A DNA stretch of 64,000 nucleotides from Lachnospira rogosae. Its GTDB lineage: Bacteria > Bacillota > Clostridia > Lachnospirales > Lachnospiraceae. The first letter of the stretch is position 1, and each line of letters opens with the position of its first letter. The translations under genes were made by a program, and so were the position numbers. The stretch is from contig NZ_JBBMER010000002.1 of assembly GCF_040096455.1 (NCBI RefSeq), positions 186,001-250,000 of the forward strand. The letters are read 5' to 3'. Shown here piece by piece: positions 40,516 to 50,207 of this stretch. A model generated the notes under the pieces. It searched no databases. It was not told where the DNA came from and was given only the letters and a program-made list of their open reading frames with translations.

Positions 40516-42531
40516 TTATCTGTATGCCTGTAATGTAGGTGTTGTGCGAATCTTAAGTGGTATATCAACGCCTTCTGCTGTTGTTACTGTATACTTTATT
40601 ACCTGTGGTGAACCTGCTTCTACTACAAGATCAACATTATAACCAACCTCAAGATTATCATACTCATCAGTTGTTATCTTAAGGCCATTATTAGTCTCAA
40701 AGTTACCTATAGTACCACCTGCTGGTGCAAATAAATGAACAAATCCTCTTATTCCACCATCGAATCCACCAAGAATATAGCCACCTGCTCTTGTTATATT
40801 GCTTCTTTTAATTGTATTAGTTAATGTCACAGTAATATCATAGCTTCTTGTTCCATCTGCATTAATAACAGGCTCACTCATCTCTGTATCAATATTTAAG
40901 AACCAGCCTAATTTACAAGGCTCATATAAGCTAAAGAACACTCCTGCTTCTGGATTAGCCGGGTCATCATTAAGATTTCCTGAACAGCCTGCATCCTTAG
41001 CATACTGCTCTTCCTGCTCATCTACGAACCAGAGCATAATTGTGTTCTCTTCAACACCTTCATTAAACATATCTACATATTCATTAATTCTCTTAAAATC
41101 AAAGCCTGATACCAATACTGCCATTGCCTGCTTGGCTGTCTCTGCAAAAAGACCATCAACATATTCATTAGCTTCATTATAATCAACATTAGTGCCTCTG
41201 TCGCTAAGATATTTATAATAAAGCTCATACTGTAATACTGATACGGCATTATCACCATTAAGCTCTGTTCCATCAGGAAGTGTAATTGGTCCTGATATTC
41301 TAAGAACCTTCTGTATAATAGTCGGTGTAAGTGAGAGCACACCATCAACGCTCTCACCGTGCTTAGCTTCATAAGCCAAAGCCCATATCTGAGCAGCTCT
41401 TTCAAAATCAGGGTTAAAACTTGCATCTCTTGAATAGATTAACGTATCATTGAATATCTTTAATTCTTTTCTAGTAACATTAGCTTCATCTGGTGGATAT
41501 GTTGCCAATACATCATTAACAGGATTAAAATCTCCAATTGACATTACACCATCTTCAACCCTTATTGTTCCGATTGAACCTGGGAAACCACCTGCAGCTC
41601 TTATCTCTGCTGTATTCTGTGCAGCAAGAAGATATACCTTATCACTTCCATCGCCGATAAATGCTTTCATTAATGGAATGTAATCTTCATAATCTGTGTA
41701 CATACTCATAAGTGATGTTATCTTATCACTATAAGAAGATATCATTGTTCCCATACTTCCCGGAAGTGCAACCTTGTTCATCTTAGCAGTCATATTATTA
41801 ACCACTGGCTGTATCTGCTCTAAAAGATCAAGATAGGCATTAATTGTTGTTACACTAAAACCATCACCTACTTTAAGACCTGACATAGGGTATTCTGATA
41901 TTGTTGCTACTGCCGGCTTTATAATATCATCTGATGCATCTTCAACAAGTCCTATAAGTGTATCTACTGACTTAACATACTTTCCTGCAACCGGAATGTG
42001 GCTTGCCATCTTCCACAATGGGCTTGATAATGTCTTGCTTATCTTATAAGTTGTATTGTCAAGCTTTAATACTGCTGTATTAGCTGCCTCAGCATCCTGG
42101 GCTTTTACAGCTCCAAGCATATCATTCATCTCTGTCTTTAATTCATTAGCATTCTTTAACATTCCCTTGGCATCAGATAAGCCTTTAACACCCATAATTC
42201 CTATAATAACAACAACCGCAGCTACTATTGAAACAATTGTTATAGTACGTTTCTTTTTCTGCTGTTTTGTTAATCTCTTCTTACCACTGTGGCTGTGATG
42301 TTCCCCACTGCTATGGTGGATGTGGTGTCCTTCACTACTATTGCTGCTGTGATGTTCTGAATTATTGTTACTTCCCTCTCTTACATTGTGACGGCTGTTA
42401 TTGTTAGCTGTATTACTGCCAGTATGCTGGACATTGCTTCTTCTATGACCACTGTTCTGGCTGCTTTTATTATCCACAGTGTTCTCACTGTTTAAGTTCT
42501 CATTGTTATCTTTATAATCATTATTGTTCAT
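40516..42531 (-). CDS. DUF4012 domain-containing membrane protein
   Basis: The protein (671 residues from ATG 42531, after GGATGG) starts with about 100 residues of Asn/Ser/His-rich low complexity (HHIHHSSGEHHSH). A Lys/Arg patch and one membrane helix (TIVSIVAAVVVIIGIMGV) follow, then a large extracellular region. The DUF4012 domain covers roughly residues 290-480, with KVYLLAAQNTAEIRAAGGFPG as its hallmark. Family members occur with surface polysaccharide and LytR-type proteins, and their role is unknown. The His-rich cytoplasmic head is unusual and may bind metal. It is monocistronic, next to the RNase P RNA gene. Confidence 0.88.
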   Translation of the reverse strand: MNNNDYKDNNENLNSENTVDNKSSQNSGHRRSNVQHTGSNTANNNSRHNVREGSNNNSEHHSSNSSEGHHIHHSSGEHHSHSGKKRLTKQQKKKRTITIVSIVAAVVVIIGIMGVKGLSDAKGMLKNANELKTEMNDMLGAVKAQDAEAANTAVLKLDNTTYKISKTLSSPLWKMASHIPVAGKYVKSVDTLIGLVEDASDDIIKPAVATISEYPMSGLKVGDGFSVTTINAYLDLLEQIQPVVNNMTAKMNKVALPGSMGTMISSYSDKITSLMSMYTDYEDYIPLMKAFIGDGSDKVYLLAAQNTAEIRAAGGFPGSIGTIRVEDGVMSIGDFNPVNDVLATYPPDEANVTRKELKIFNDTLIYSRDASFNPDFERAAQIWALAYEAKHGESVDGVLSLTPTIIQKVLRISGPITLPDGTELNGDNAVSVLQYELYYKYLSDRGTNVDYNEANEYVDGLFAETAKQAMAVLVSGFDFKRINEYVDMFNEGVEENTIMLWFVDEQEEQYAKDAGCSGNLNDDPANPEAGVFFSLYEPCKLGWFLNIDTEMSEPVINADGTRSYDITVTLTNTIKRSNITRAGGYILGGFDGGIRGFVHLFAPAGGTIGNFETNNGLKITTDEYDNLEVGYNVDLVVEAGSPQVIKYTVTTAEGVDIPLKIRTTPTLQAYR

Positions 42532-42655
42532 TACTATCCATCCATTTCCTATTATAAAAAAGAATGTGCTAAGCACATTCTCGCGACGAGTGCTGTCGCT
42601 TGCGACAAACTACAGCTTCACGCGAGTGCGCATAACTGGCACATAGTGCCTTTTA

Positions 42656-42690
42656 TTTAATAGGAAATTATATTGGAATTTCCTATTAAA
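42656..42690 (-). terminator. Hairpin downstream of the RNase P RNA gene
   Basis: Perfect 14-base arms at 42656-42669 and 42677-42690 follow the T7 run at the RNA 3' end. The stem is AT-rich. The bases between it and the DUF4012 start contain more small palindromes (42563-42581). Confidence 0.55.
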
Positions 42691-42701
42691 TAAAAAAATA
42701 T

Positions 42702-43084
42702 GAGCAGTACTATAAGCCGGGTTATGTCCAGCCAGGCTTTGACCTGACTACTGATGATCATCTATCTAGACCTGCTGTTACCAGCAGGCTCAAGCAACCT
42801 ACCTAAAAGCACGACGGGCAGCCGTATCGCTTTATATTTGGTCTTGCTTCGAATGGGGTTTACATAGCCAGTATTGTTACCAATACCACGGTAGTCTCTT
42901 ACACTGCCTTTCCACCCTTACCAATAAGCTCAACACTAAGTGTTAAGCACTGGCGGTATATTTCTGTTGCACTAGCCTTGGAGTCACCTCCACCGGACGT
43001 TATCCGGCATCCTGCCCTGCGAAGCCCGGACTTTCCTCACCTGCGGTCTTTCGACACTTGCAGCCGCGATCATCTGTACTACTC
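42702..43084 (-). ncRNA. rnpB: RNase P RNA (bacterial type A)
   Basis: The minus strand carries the conserved core elements: GAGGAAAGTCCGGGC near the 5' end, GTGCAACAGAAA, a GGTAAGGGTGGAAAGG region, and GTAAACCCCATTCG, with an ATAACCCGGCTTAT end. Nine-base P1 arms pair 43076-43084 with 42702-42710 (one G-U), fixing both ends. The size of about 380 bases and the long P-loops fit type A. It processes tRNA precursors together with RnpA. Confidence 0.96.
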
Positions 43085-43094
43085 ACACTTATTA

Positions 43095-43124
43095 GTATTA
43101 TTAAGTTAATTGTAACTTTGTAAA
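43095..43124 (-). promoter_or_regulatory. rnpB promoter
   Basis: TTTACA (43119-43124) and TAATAC (43095-43100) with an 18-base spacer, 11 bases before the RNA 5' end. It occupies the short gap after queA. Confidence 0.6.
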
Positions 43125-43134
43125 CATCTAACGC

Positions 43135-44166
43135 CTACTTAATGAACATAGCATCCCCAAAACTAAAGAATCTGTAACGTTCTTTTACTGCAACTTCATA
43201 AGCATTAAGAACATTTTCTCTTCCTGCAAGTGCTGACACAAGCATTACAAGAGTTGATTCTGGGAGATGGAAATTAGTTATAAGACAATCTATTGCCTTA
43301 AACTTATAACCTGGATATATAAATATTTCTGTCCAGCCACTCTTAACTGGTATATGTCCATTTTCATCAGCTACTGATTCAAGAGTTCTTGTGCTTGTAG
43401 TTCCTACAGCAATAACTCTTCCACCATTAGCCTTGGTATTATTAATTATATCTGCTGCTTCTTTATCAACCTGATAGAATTCTGAGTGCATATGATGATC
43501 AAGTATATTCTCAACCTTAACTGGTCTGAATGTTCCAAGACCTACGTGAAGAGTAACTCTTGCAATCTTCACTCCCATATCTTCTATCTGTTTAAGCAGT
43601 TCTTTTGTAAAATGTAGTCCTGCCGTAGGTGCTGCTGCTGAACCCTCGTGCTTGGCATATACTGTCTGATAGCGGTTCTTATCTTCAAGCTTATGTGTGA
43701 TATATGGTGGAAGCGGCATCTGTCCTAGTTCATCAAGAATTTCCTCAAATATGCCATCATAACTAAACTGTATAAGTCTGTTACCTTCCTCAACTATATC
43801 AATAATCTCACCTGTAAGCTTTCCGCCACCAAATACTATCCTTGCACCAACCTTGCATTTCTTTCCTGGCTTAACAAGGACTTCCCACGTATCCTGTCTG
43901 TCTTCGAGTCTTTTTAACAAAAGCACTTCAATGGCAGCACCTGTTCCTTCTTTCTCACCGATAAGTCTTGCAGGTATAACCTTAGTATCATTAATTACAA
44001 GGCAGTCACCCGGCTTAAGATATTCTGTTATATCCCTAAATATCTTGTGTTCTATAGCTCCTGTGTTCTTATCAAGAACCATCAATCTGGAGCTTGAACG
44101 GTCTGACAGAGGGTCTTGTGCTATAAGTTCCTCTGGCAGATCATAATAAAAATCATGTAAATCCAT
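43135..44166 (-). CDS. queA: S-adenosylmethionine:tRNA ribosyltransferase-isomerase
   Basis: The 343-residue protein begins with DFYYDLPEELIAQDPLSDRSSSRLM and contains GDCLVINDTKVIPARL, HEGSAAAPTAGLHFT and LTNFHLPESTLVMLVSA-type phrases diagnostic of QueA. It adds the epoxy-cyclopentane ring in queuosine synthesis in tRNA. No tgt, queC-F or yajC gene is next to it. It is separated from pheT by a terminator and probably expressed on its own. Confidence 0.96.
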   Translation of the reverse strand: MDLHDFYYDLPEELIAQDPLSDRSSSRLMVLDKNTGAIEHKIFRDITEYLKPGDCLVINDTKVIPARLIGEKEGTGAAIEVLLLKRLEDRQDTWEVLVKPGKKCKVGARIVFGGGKLTGEIIDIVEEGNRLIQFSYDGIFEEILDELGQMPLPPYITHKLEDKNRYQTVYAKHEGSAAAPTAGLHFTKELLKQIEDMGVKIARVTLHVGLGTFRPVKVENILDHHMHSEFYQVDKEAADIINNTKANGGRVIAVGTTSTRTLESVADENGHIPVKSGWTEIFIYPGYKFKAIDCLITNFHLPESTLVMLVSALAGRENVLNAYEVAVKERYRFFSFGDAMFIK

Positions 44167-44274
44167 AATAATCCTCTATTCAGATTGTGCACTCTATTGC
44201 ACACTATACTCACGAATTCGCACTTATGTGCTCCATCGTTCTGCTTCGCATAACTATTCGTTCGTTAGTGGCTC

Positions 44275-44315
44275 AGAAAAAGCAAATGCCTGCTACGCAG
44301 TCGCTTGCTTTTTCT
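44275..44315 (-). terminator. Terminator after pheT
   Basis: AGAAAAAGCAA at 44275-44285 pairs with its complement at 44305-44315, and an inner CTGC/GCAG pair (around 44291-44300) strengthens it. T residues of the stem lead the minus-strand 3' side. It is 9 bases after the pheT stop. Confidence 0.65.
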
Positions 44316-44323
44316 TTCGCTCA

Positions 44324-46750
44324 CTACATACGAAGTTCGATTCCATTATCACTTAAGTCTTTATATATCTTCTCCATTACTGGTGTGATATCCTTATCCT
44401 CAAGTGTTCTGTCCTTAGCTCTAAAAGATATTGAATATGCTACTGACTTGTAGCCCTCTTTAATCTGGGCACCTTCATATATATCAAATAACTTGTAACT
44501 CTCAAGTATGCTTCCGCCGCGTTTCTCGATTATCTTCTCAATCTTTCCTACAAGAACTGACTTAGGCATAACCATACTTATATCCCTTGTAACTGCTGGG
44601 AACTTGGCAATACCCTCAAACTTTCTGTCAAAGCTTGCCATCTTAGTTACAATTGAAAGGTCAATAACAACAATATATGTTCTGTCGCCTAATGAATAAG
44701 TATCTGCTACATCTGGATGTAATTCACCCATATAGCCAATCTTTGTTCCATCATAGATAATCTCTGCCTGACGTCCTGGGTGAAGGAATGTAATTCCTGC
44801 CTCTGGATTGTATTCCGGCTTAACTCTCATTCCAATTCTTTCAAGGAATTCTTCAACTACACCCTTCATCTGGAAGAAATCAACATCTCCAAATGCTCCA
44901 AGCGTGAACATAACTCTCTCATCTGGAAGCTCGTTAACATCATCTGCTGCAAGATATACCTTTGCAAGCTCATATAACTTAACATTCTTATTACGTCTGT
45001 TATAGTTAGTTGATAATGATGTAAGCATACCATTAACAGGAAGTGTTCTCATTATTGAGAAATCTTCTCCTAATGGATTAGAGATAACCACTGTCTTTCT
45101 GTATTCTGAGTCGGCCGCAAGCTTAAGCTTATCAAATACCTTAGGGCTTTCAAATGAATATGTCATAGCCTGTGAGAATCCACAGAACTGTGCAACTTCA
45201 CCTGCTACATCTTCAATACTTCTCTCAAATGGTATCTTACCCATTGTTGTAGAACCCTTTGGAAGTGTTGTAGGAATATTATCATATCCGAAGAATCTTG
45301 CTACTTCCTCTGCAATATCTGCATCTCTGTTAAGATCTTGTCTAAATGTAGGAATAATAAGCTCATTAGAAGCTTCATCATATTCTACTTCAAGTCTCTT
45401 GAAATATGAAAGCATATCTTCCTTTGATACATTTGTTCCAAGAAGTGCATTATACTTATCTGGTTCAAATGATATTCTCTTCTTAGATACCGGCTCATCA
45501 TATATATCAACAACACCGCCAACTACTTCACCTGCACCTAACTGTTCTATAAGGTCACAGGCCCTGTTCATAGCTTCAAGTGCAAGCTCTGGATCTAAGC
45601 CCTTCTCAAACTTACCAGAAGCATCTGTTCTTAAACCAATCTTCTTAGTTGACTTTCTTATATTAGTTCCATCAAATGTTGCAGCTTCAAAAAGCATTGT
45701 CTTAACATCATCTGTTATCATTGAGTTCTCACCACCCATAATACCAGCAAGACCAATAGCCTTTTCTCCATCACATATAAGAAGTGCTTCTGAATCAAGT
45801 GTTCTTTCCTGTCCATCAAGTGTAACGAACTTCTCATTCTCAGCAGCAGTTCTTACAATAATCTTCTTATCAGCGATTGTATCATAATCATAAGCGTGCA
45901 TTGGCTGACCATATTCTGTCATAACATAGTTAGTAATATCTACTATGTTATTAATAGGTCTGATGCCTGCTGTCATAAGTCTGTGCTGCATCCACTTTGG
46001 TGATGGAGCAAGCTTTATATTCTTAACAACTCTTGCTGTATATCTCTTGCAAAGCTGCTTAGCTGCTACTTCAATCTTAATATAGTCATTAACATCTTCG
46101 CTATTGCCTGTAGCATTAACAACTGGAGGATTGAATGGCTTTCTGAATGTAGCTGCTGCCTCTCTTGCGATACCAAGGATACTATAGCAGTCTACACGGT
46201 TGTTAGTAATCTCATATTCAAATACTGTATCATCAAGTCCAAGATATTCTACAGCACTCTCTCCTACTTTGGCATCATCACCAAATATATAAATACCATT
46301 TTCTGCTGCATCTGGATAGAATTCTCTTGATGAACCAAGTTCTTCAATTGAACACATCATTCCATAAGACTCAACGCCTCTTAACTTGCCTTTTTTAATC
46401 TTAATTCCACCTTCTGGAAGTGGACTTCCATCGTGTCCGCCAGCCACACGTCCGCCGTCAAGAACAACTGGAACTTTCTGTCCACTTGTTCCTGGTTCAA
46501 TATTAGGAGCACCTGTAACTATCTGAACAGTTTCATTTCCTACATTCACCTGACATACTACAAGCTTGTCTGCATCTGGATGTCTTTCTACTGAAACAAT
46601 CTGTCCTACAACAATTTTATCCAGATTTTTATCAAGCTCATTAAAACATTCTACCTTAGTACCTGAAAGAGTCATAGCATCTCTGAATTCCTGATTTGTA
46701 CACTCTAAACCTGGAACAAGGTCCTTTATCCATTTAATAGATGTATCCAT
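44324..46750 (-). CDS. pheT: Phenylalanyl-tRNA synthetase beta subunit
   Basis: The 808-residue protein has the PheT order. A tRNA-binding OB domain comes first (IVVGQIVSVERHPDADKL), then the B3/B4 editing domain (ITNNRVDCYSILGIAREAA). The B5 domain follows, then the core (TMTYSFESPKVF-type), and last the ferredoxin-like anticodon-binding domain with KFPAVTRDISMVMP. It pairs with PheS as an alpha2-beta2 enzyme. The gene is 23 bases downstream of pheS. Length is typical. Confidence 0.97.
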   Translation of the reverse strand: MDTSIKWIKDLVPGLECTNQEFRDAMTLSGTKVECFNELDKNLDKIVVGQIVSVERHPDADKLVVCQVNVGNETVQIVTGAPNIEPGTSGQKVPVVLDGGRVAGGHDGSPLPEGGIKIKKGKLRGVESYGMMCSIEELGSSREFYPDAAENGIYIFGDDAKVGESAVEYLGLDDTVFEYEITNNRVDCYSILGIAREAAATFRKPFNPPVVNATGNSEDVNDYIKIEVAAKQLCKRYTARVVKNIKLAPSPKWMQHRLMTAGIRPINNIVDITNYVMTEYGQPMHAYDYDTIADKKIIVRTAAENEKFVTLDGQERTLDSEALLICDGEKAIGLAGIMGGENSMITDDVKTMLFEAATFDGTNIRKSTKKIGLRTDASGKFEKGLDPELALEAMNRACDLIEQLGAGEVVGGVVDIYDEPVSKKRISFEPDKYNALLGTNVSKEDMLSYFKRLEVEYDEASNELIIPTFRQDLNRDADIAEEVARFFGYDNIPTTLPKGSTTMGKIPFERSIEDVAGEVAQFCGFSQAMTYSFESPKVFDKLKLAADSEYRKTVVISNPLGEDFSIMRTLPVNGMLTSLSTNYNRRNKNVKLYELAKVYLAADDVNELPDERVMFTLGAFGDVDFFQMKGVVEEFLERIGMRVKPEYNPEAGITFLHPGRQAEIIYDGTKIGYMGELHPDVADTYSLGDRTYIVVIDLSIVTKMASFDRKFEGIAKFPAVTRDISMVMPKSVLVGKIEKIIEKRGGSILESYKLFDIYEGAQIKEGYKSVAYSISFRAKDRTLEDKDITPVMEKIYKDLSDNGIELRM

Positions 46751-46773
46751 ACTTATCCTCCACTTATTATTAA

Positions 46774-47793
46774 TTAGAACTGCTTTAAGAATCTTGTATC
46801 ATTCTCGTATAACAATCTCATATCATCGATTTCGTATTTAAGAAGGGCAACTCTTTCAAGACCTACGCCAAACGCAAAACCTGTATATTTATCTTTATCA
46901 ATTCCGCACATTTCAAATACATGTGGGTGAACCATTCCGCAGCCAAGTATTTCAATCCAGCCCTCACCCTTACAAAAACGGCATCCCTTGCCGCCACATT
47001 TAAAGCAGCTTACATCCATCTCGGCACTAGGCTCTGTGAATGGGAAATGATGTGGTCTGAACTTAACCTTAGTATCTTCACCGAATAACTCCTTAGCGAA
47101 TTCTGCAAGTGTTCCCTTAAGGTCAGCAAATGTTATGTTCTCATCAATTACAAGACCTTCAACCTGATGGAAGCAAGGTGAATGGGTTGCATCAACTTCA
47201 TCTGCTCTGTATACACGTCCAGGTGAAATCATTCTTATTGGAAGTCTGCCTTTTTCCATAACTCTTGCCTGAACAGGTGATGTCTGTGTTCTAAGAACAA
47301 CTTTATCATTGATATAGAATGTATCCTGTTCATCTTTTGCTGGATGGTTAGCTGGAATATTAAGTGCCTCAAAGTTGTAATAATCATATTCTACCTCTGG
47401 ACCTTCTACAACTTCGTATCCCATTCCTATAAATATCTTTTCTATTTCTTCACGCGCAAGCATATTAGGATGTTTATGTCCAAGTTCAGCTTTCTTGGCT
47501 GGAAGTGTTACATCAATTACCTCTGCCTTCATCTGAAGCTCTCTCTTCTTGGCAGCAAGCTCTTTCTTGGCAGCCTCTAATACTTCTTCAATTGCCTGTC
47601 TTGTTTCGTTGACAATCTGTCCAACCTTAGGTCTGTCCTCAGGAGCTACCTCCTTCATACCCTTTAAAACTTCAGTAAGCTCGCCTTTTTTACCAAGAAA
47701 AGCAACTCTGATATCATTTAACTTATCAAGAGAATCTGTTGCCTTTATCTGTGACAACGCATTTTCTTTGATTGCATCAAGTCTTTCTTTCAT
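46774..47793 (-). CDS. pheS: Phenylalanyl-tRNA synthetase alpha subunit
   Basis: The N-terminal coiled coil (residues 1-85) is followed by class II motifs: GHKHPNMLAREEIEKIF, ATHSPCFHQVEGLVID, FRPHHFPFTEPSAEMD, and VGLERVALLKYEIDD (motif 3). The Cys-rich insert CFKCGGKGCRFCKGEGW before GCGMVHP is normal for Firmicutes. No T-box leader exists in the 96 bases upstream, unlike many Firmicute pheS genes; a plain promoter is found instead. Confidence 0.97.
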   Translation of the reverse strand: MKERLDAIKENALSQIKATDSLDKLNDIRVAFLGKKGELTEVLKGMKEVAPEDRPKVGQIVNETRQAIEEVLEAAKKELAAKKRELQMKAEVIDVTLPAKKAELGHKHPNMLAREEIEKIFIGMGYEVVEGPEVEYDYYNFEALNIPANHPAKDEQDTFYINDKVVLRTQTSPVQARVMEKGRLPIRMISPGRVYRADEVDATHSPCFHQVEGLVIDENITFADLKGTLAEFAKELFGEDTKVKFRPHHFPFTEPSAEMDVSCFKCGGKGCRFCKGEGWIEILGCGMVHPHVFEMCGIDKDKYTGFAFGVGLERVALLKYEIDDMRLLYENDTRFLKQF

Positions 47794-47853
47794 CTTATCC
47801 TCCTTCTTGCGCTATTTACACATTGTTAATCATTTCGCAAAAAACCACTCTCA

Positions 47854-47881
47854 ATTGTAACACAATGCTCATATTTCGCAA
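47854..47881 (-). promoter_or_regulatory. pheST promoter
   Basis: TTGCGA (47876-47881) and TACAAT (47854-47859) with a 16-base spacer, about 60 bases before the pheS start. No T-box AGGGUGG element lies between. Confidence 0.6.
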
Positions 47882-47889
47882 GTATTATT

Positions 47890-49377
47890 TTAATTATTCT
47901 TATGTCTTTTCTCATAAATCTCAAGAACCTGCATAGCTTCCTTGGCATGCACCTTATTCTTTTTAGTCACATTTTTAATATTATTTCTTGCATCTTCTAT
48001 TCTTGATTCATTATATTCTATCTGTTCTCTTAACTTCTGGCGTCTTATGGAAAGATTATGTCTTACCTCTACCATTTCTTTAGGATTAAGTATCGCCTTA
48101 ACTTGTCCTATCCATATATGTGTATCAATTACACCAAGCTGTCTTAATATATCTGTAAGCTCCGCTTCTGCCTCATTAAGATTACTTGTTATCTCAAGTA
48201 TTTTACGTTGTTCATCTTTCATCTCAACATATGCCTGAAACTTCTGCTCAAGCTCAAATGCACTCTTTACCGCATATTTGCTATATTCATATTCAAGCAC
48301 ATTTACAGCATTTACATACTTTATCTTGTACTTATTAAGAAGTGCTGTTGCTTTATTAAGCTTTACCTCTGTCACATACACTTTTCGTTCTGTTGATTTA
48401 AGATAAGCAAACAGACCAAGCGAAAGCGTAAGTGCAAGTATTACAACTGTTATGAACATTCCAATGTGTTCATCATCTGGTGAAGCCGCTGATATAAGAA
48501 GAAATATAACAAACACCCCTACAAGAAGTGCCAGCATAAGTACTGAATACTTCTTAATTCTAAGCTGTTTTTTCACAAGGTCATTTGCCTCTATACGATA
48601 CATTGACCTCTCACCCTTAATCATTCTTACATTCTTTAATACTGTATTGTAATCTTCTTCATCGTGCCTCAGCTTTACAAGTGCCTCTGGAAAATCTTCC
48701 TCATAAGATTCCATCATACGGTACACTTTGTTGGAAAGCTTGTTCTCCGGTGATTTAAAAATACGCCTGTCAACCGACAGATTATCAACACGGTCTGCCG
48801 CATACATAAGCTTAAGCTTTATATCTTCCGGTGCATTCTCGATTCTTTGTATATCCTCATAATAATCAGTTACACTGTCATATTCTACCTTGGCATTCTC
48901 TATATATCTTGAAGCTTCCTCCATAATATCACACTGGCTTTTAACAAAGCTCCCAACCTCTGAGCCTGTAAATCCTGCCGTGTCAACCTCTTCAAGATTA
49001 TCCTGCGTATTATTGACCGCTCCGCCAAGATTAACCTTATCAACTGTTCTTATAAGCGTCTGTGCCTGTATACTGTTAAGCAGGTGGTCATATTTTTCTT
49101 CTTCCTTTAACACATCTGCCTGCTGTTTCTTAGTCTTTTCTGTCAGCCCTCTGGATTCATCAGCAGATGCATCACTGCCAGCCGTCTTATATAATTCTTC
49201 TTCCAGATCATCATTATGATTACTGCCAGTATACGAACCCACCTGATAGCTGTGTATCATATCATTAATAGAACGTTTATTTCTAAATCCATTCTCATCT
49301 TCATACACAAGCTCCTCAAGGTCTTTTAAATCCTCATCACTGTCATAATTATTTTTTAAGAATTTGAATAATCCCAC
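47890..49377 (-). CDS. Coiled-coil protein with two membrane helices, last gene of the DUF5717 operon
   Basis: The protein of about 495 residues is unrecognised. It begins GLFKFLKNNYDSDED, has an acidic N-terminal 90 residues, long helical stretches, a hairpin of two membrane helices near residues 280-330 (VLMLALLVGVFVIFLL and MFITVVILALTLSLGLF), and a highly charged coiled coil to the end. The start is taken as GTG 49377 because GAGGTG precedes it at proper distance; a GTG at 49389 is inside that site. Both termini are expected in the cytoplasm. It is co-transcribed with the TPR-like gene, and it could tether the complex of upstream products to the membrane. Confidence 0.6.
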   Translation of the reverse strand: MGLFKFLKNNYDSDEDLKDLEELVYEDENGFRNKRSINDMIHSYQVGSYTGSNHNDDLEEELYKTAGSDASADESRGLTEKTKKQQADVLKEEEKYDHLLNSIQAQTLIRTVDKVNLGGAVNNTQDNLEEVDTAGFTGSEVGSFVKSQCDIMEEASRYIENAKVEYDSVTDYYEDIQRIENAPEDIKLKLMYAADRVDNLSVDRRIFKSPENKLSNKVYRMMESYEEDFPEALVKLRHDEEDYNTVLKNVRMIKGERSMYRIEANDLVKKQLRIKKYSVLMLALLVGVFVIFLLISAASPDDEHIGMFITVVILALTLSLGLFAYLKSTERKVYVTEVKLNKATALLNKYKIKYVNAVNVLEYEYSKYAVKSAFELEQKFQAYVEMKDEQRKILEITSNLNEAEAELTDILRQLGVIDTHIWIGQVKAILNPKEMVEVRHNLSIRRQKLREQIEYNESRIEDARNNIKNVTKKNKVHAKEAMQVLEIYEKRHKNN

Positions 49378-49385
49378 TTGTCTTA

Positions 49386-50207
49386 TCACCTCGCAGTATA
49401 TTTATAATAATCCTGTTTCCAATTGGTAAGAATATCATCTAATACTTTATGATACCCTGCCACATCTCCTGCATTTTTATACTTCTCTGTGTCATTAAGC
49501 TTTCTAATCTCGTCCTGATAAGCTGCATTATCCATAAGCTGTTCTATCTTTCTTCTTATGATATACTCCTCCTCTGGCACATCTTCATTAATAACACTTC
49601 CGTCTTTATCCATAAACCACTTTGCCGCAAGGTAACACTTGTATGAATTCTTATGCTGTCCTATCTCATATGCTTTCATAAAGCTGTATGAAGCCTCATT
49701 ATATAAGAACATTCTTGCAAGTGCAACACCCATATTATGGTACACACCTGCTAAGAACGCTGCCGGGGCAGCATTGCTGTATTCATCTATAATCTGCTTA
49801 TAACAGTCAACCGCCTTATAGAAGCACTCATTAGAAAGAAAACTGTCCCCTCTTAATCCAAGTCTTTCATAAGCATTCTGATTATCAAGCGTATTCAGTA
49901 TTTCGCTTATCTTTTCAATCTGTTCCAAAGAATAATAATCAACTGATTTAAGTATTGTGACAAGCATACTTGCCAACAGCTCATTATTACTTTTCATTAT
50001 GGTTAATCTCTGGGCAAGTGCTGTATTTCCCACTTCATCCCTAAGAAATGTTATAAGCTCATCATTGATAAAATCATTAGTAAGTATATATATATTATTG
50101 TAAATATAATAACACAGTTCTTCTTCTGTATACAATCTGATACCTGACTGCATTATATATAAAGGATTGTCTGCAACCTTCCCCCTGCACAAAATCATTG
50201 CACTCAT
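49386..50207 (-). CDS. Helical TPR-like protein
   Basis: The 273-residue protein is all-helical. Residues about 110-195 read like tetratricopeptide repeats (ERLGLRGDSFLSNECFYKA, then YHNMGVALARMFLYNEASYSF, which carries the typical G, A and Y spacing). The N-terminal 100 residues resemble nothing I know and include a run of Tyr/Asn/Ile (YYIYNNIYIL). Its start overlaps the DUF5716 gene stop (ATGA) and its stop is 8 bases before the coiled-coil gene. A scaffold role between the large DUF5717 protein and the membrane protein is an inference. Confidence 0.6.
   Translation of the reverse strand: MSAMILCRGKVADNPLYIMQSGIRLYTEEELCYYIYNNIYILTNDFINDELITFLRDEVGNTALAQRLTIMKSNNELLASMLVTILKSVDYYSLEQIEKISEILNTLDNQNAYERLGLRGDSFLSNECFYKAVDCYKQIIDEYSNAAPAAFLAGVYHNMGVALARMFLYNEASYSFMKAYEIGQHKNSYKCYLAAKWFMDKDGSVINEDVPEEEYIIRRKIEQLMDNAAYQDEIRKLNDTEKYKNAGDVAGYHKVLDDILTNWKQDYYKYTAR

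Noticed and set aside
47794..47889. T-box riboswitch before pheS (also considered before glyS and trpS)
   Set aside because: The leaders are short and I see no AGGGUGG-type element or antiterminator; plain promoters explain them.
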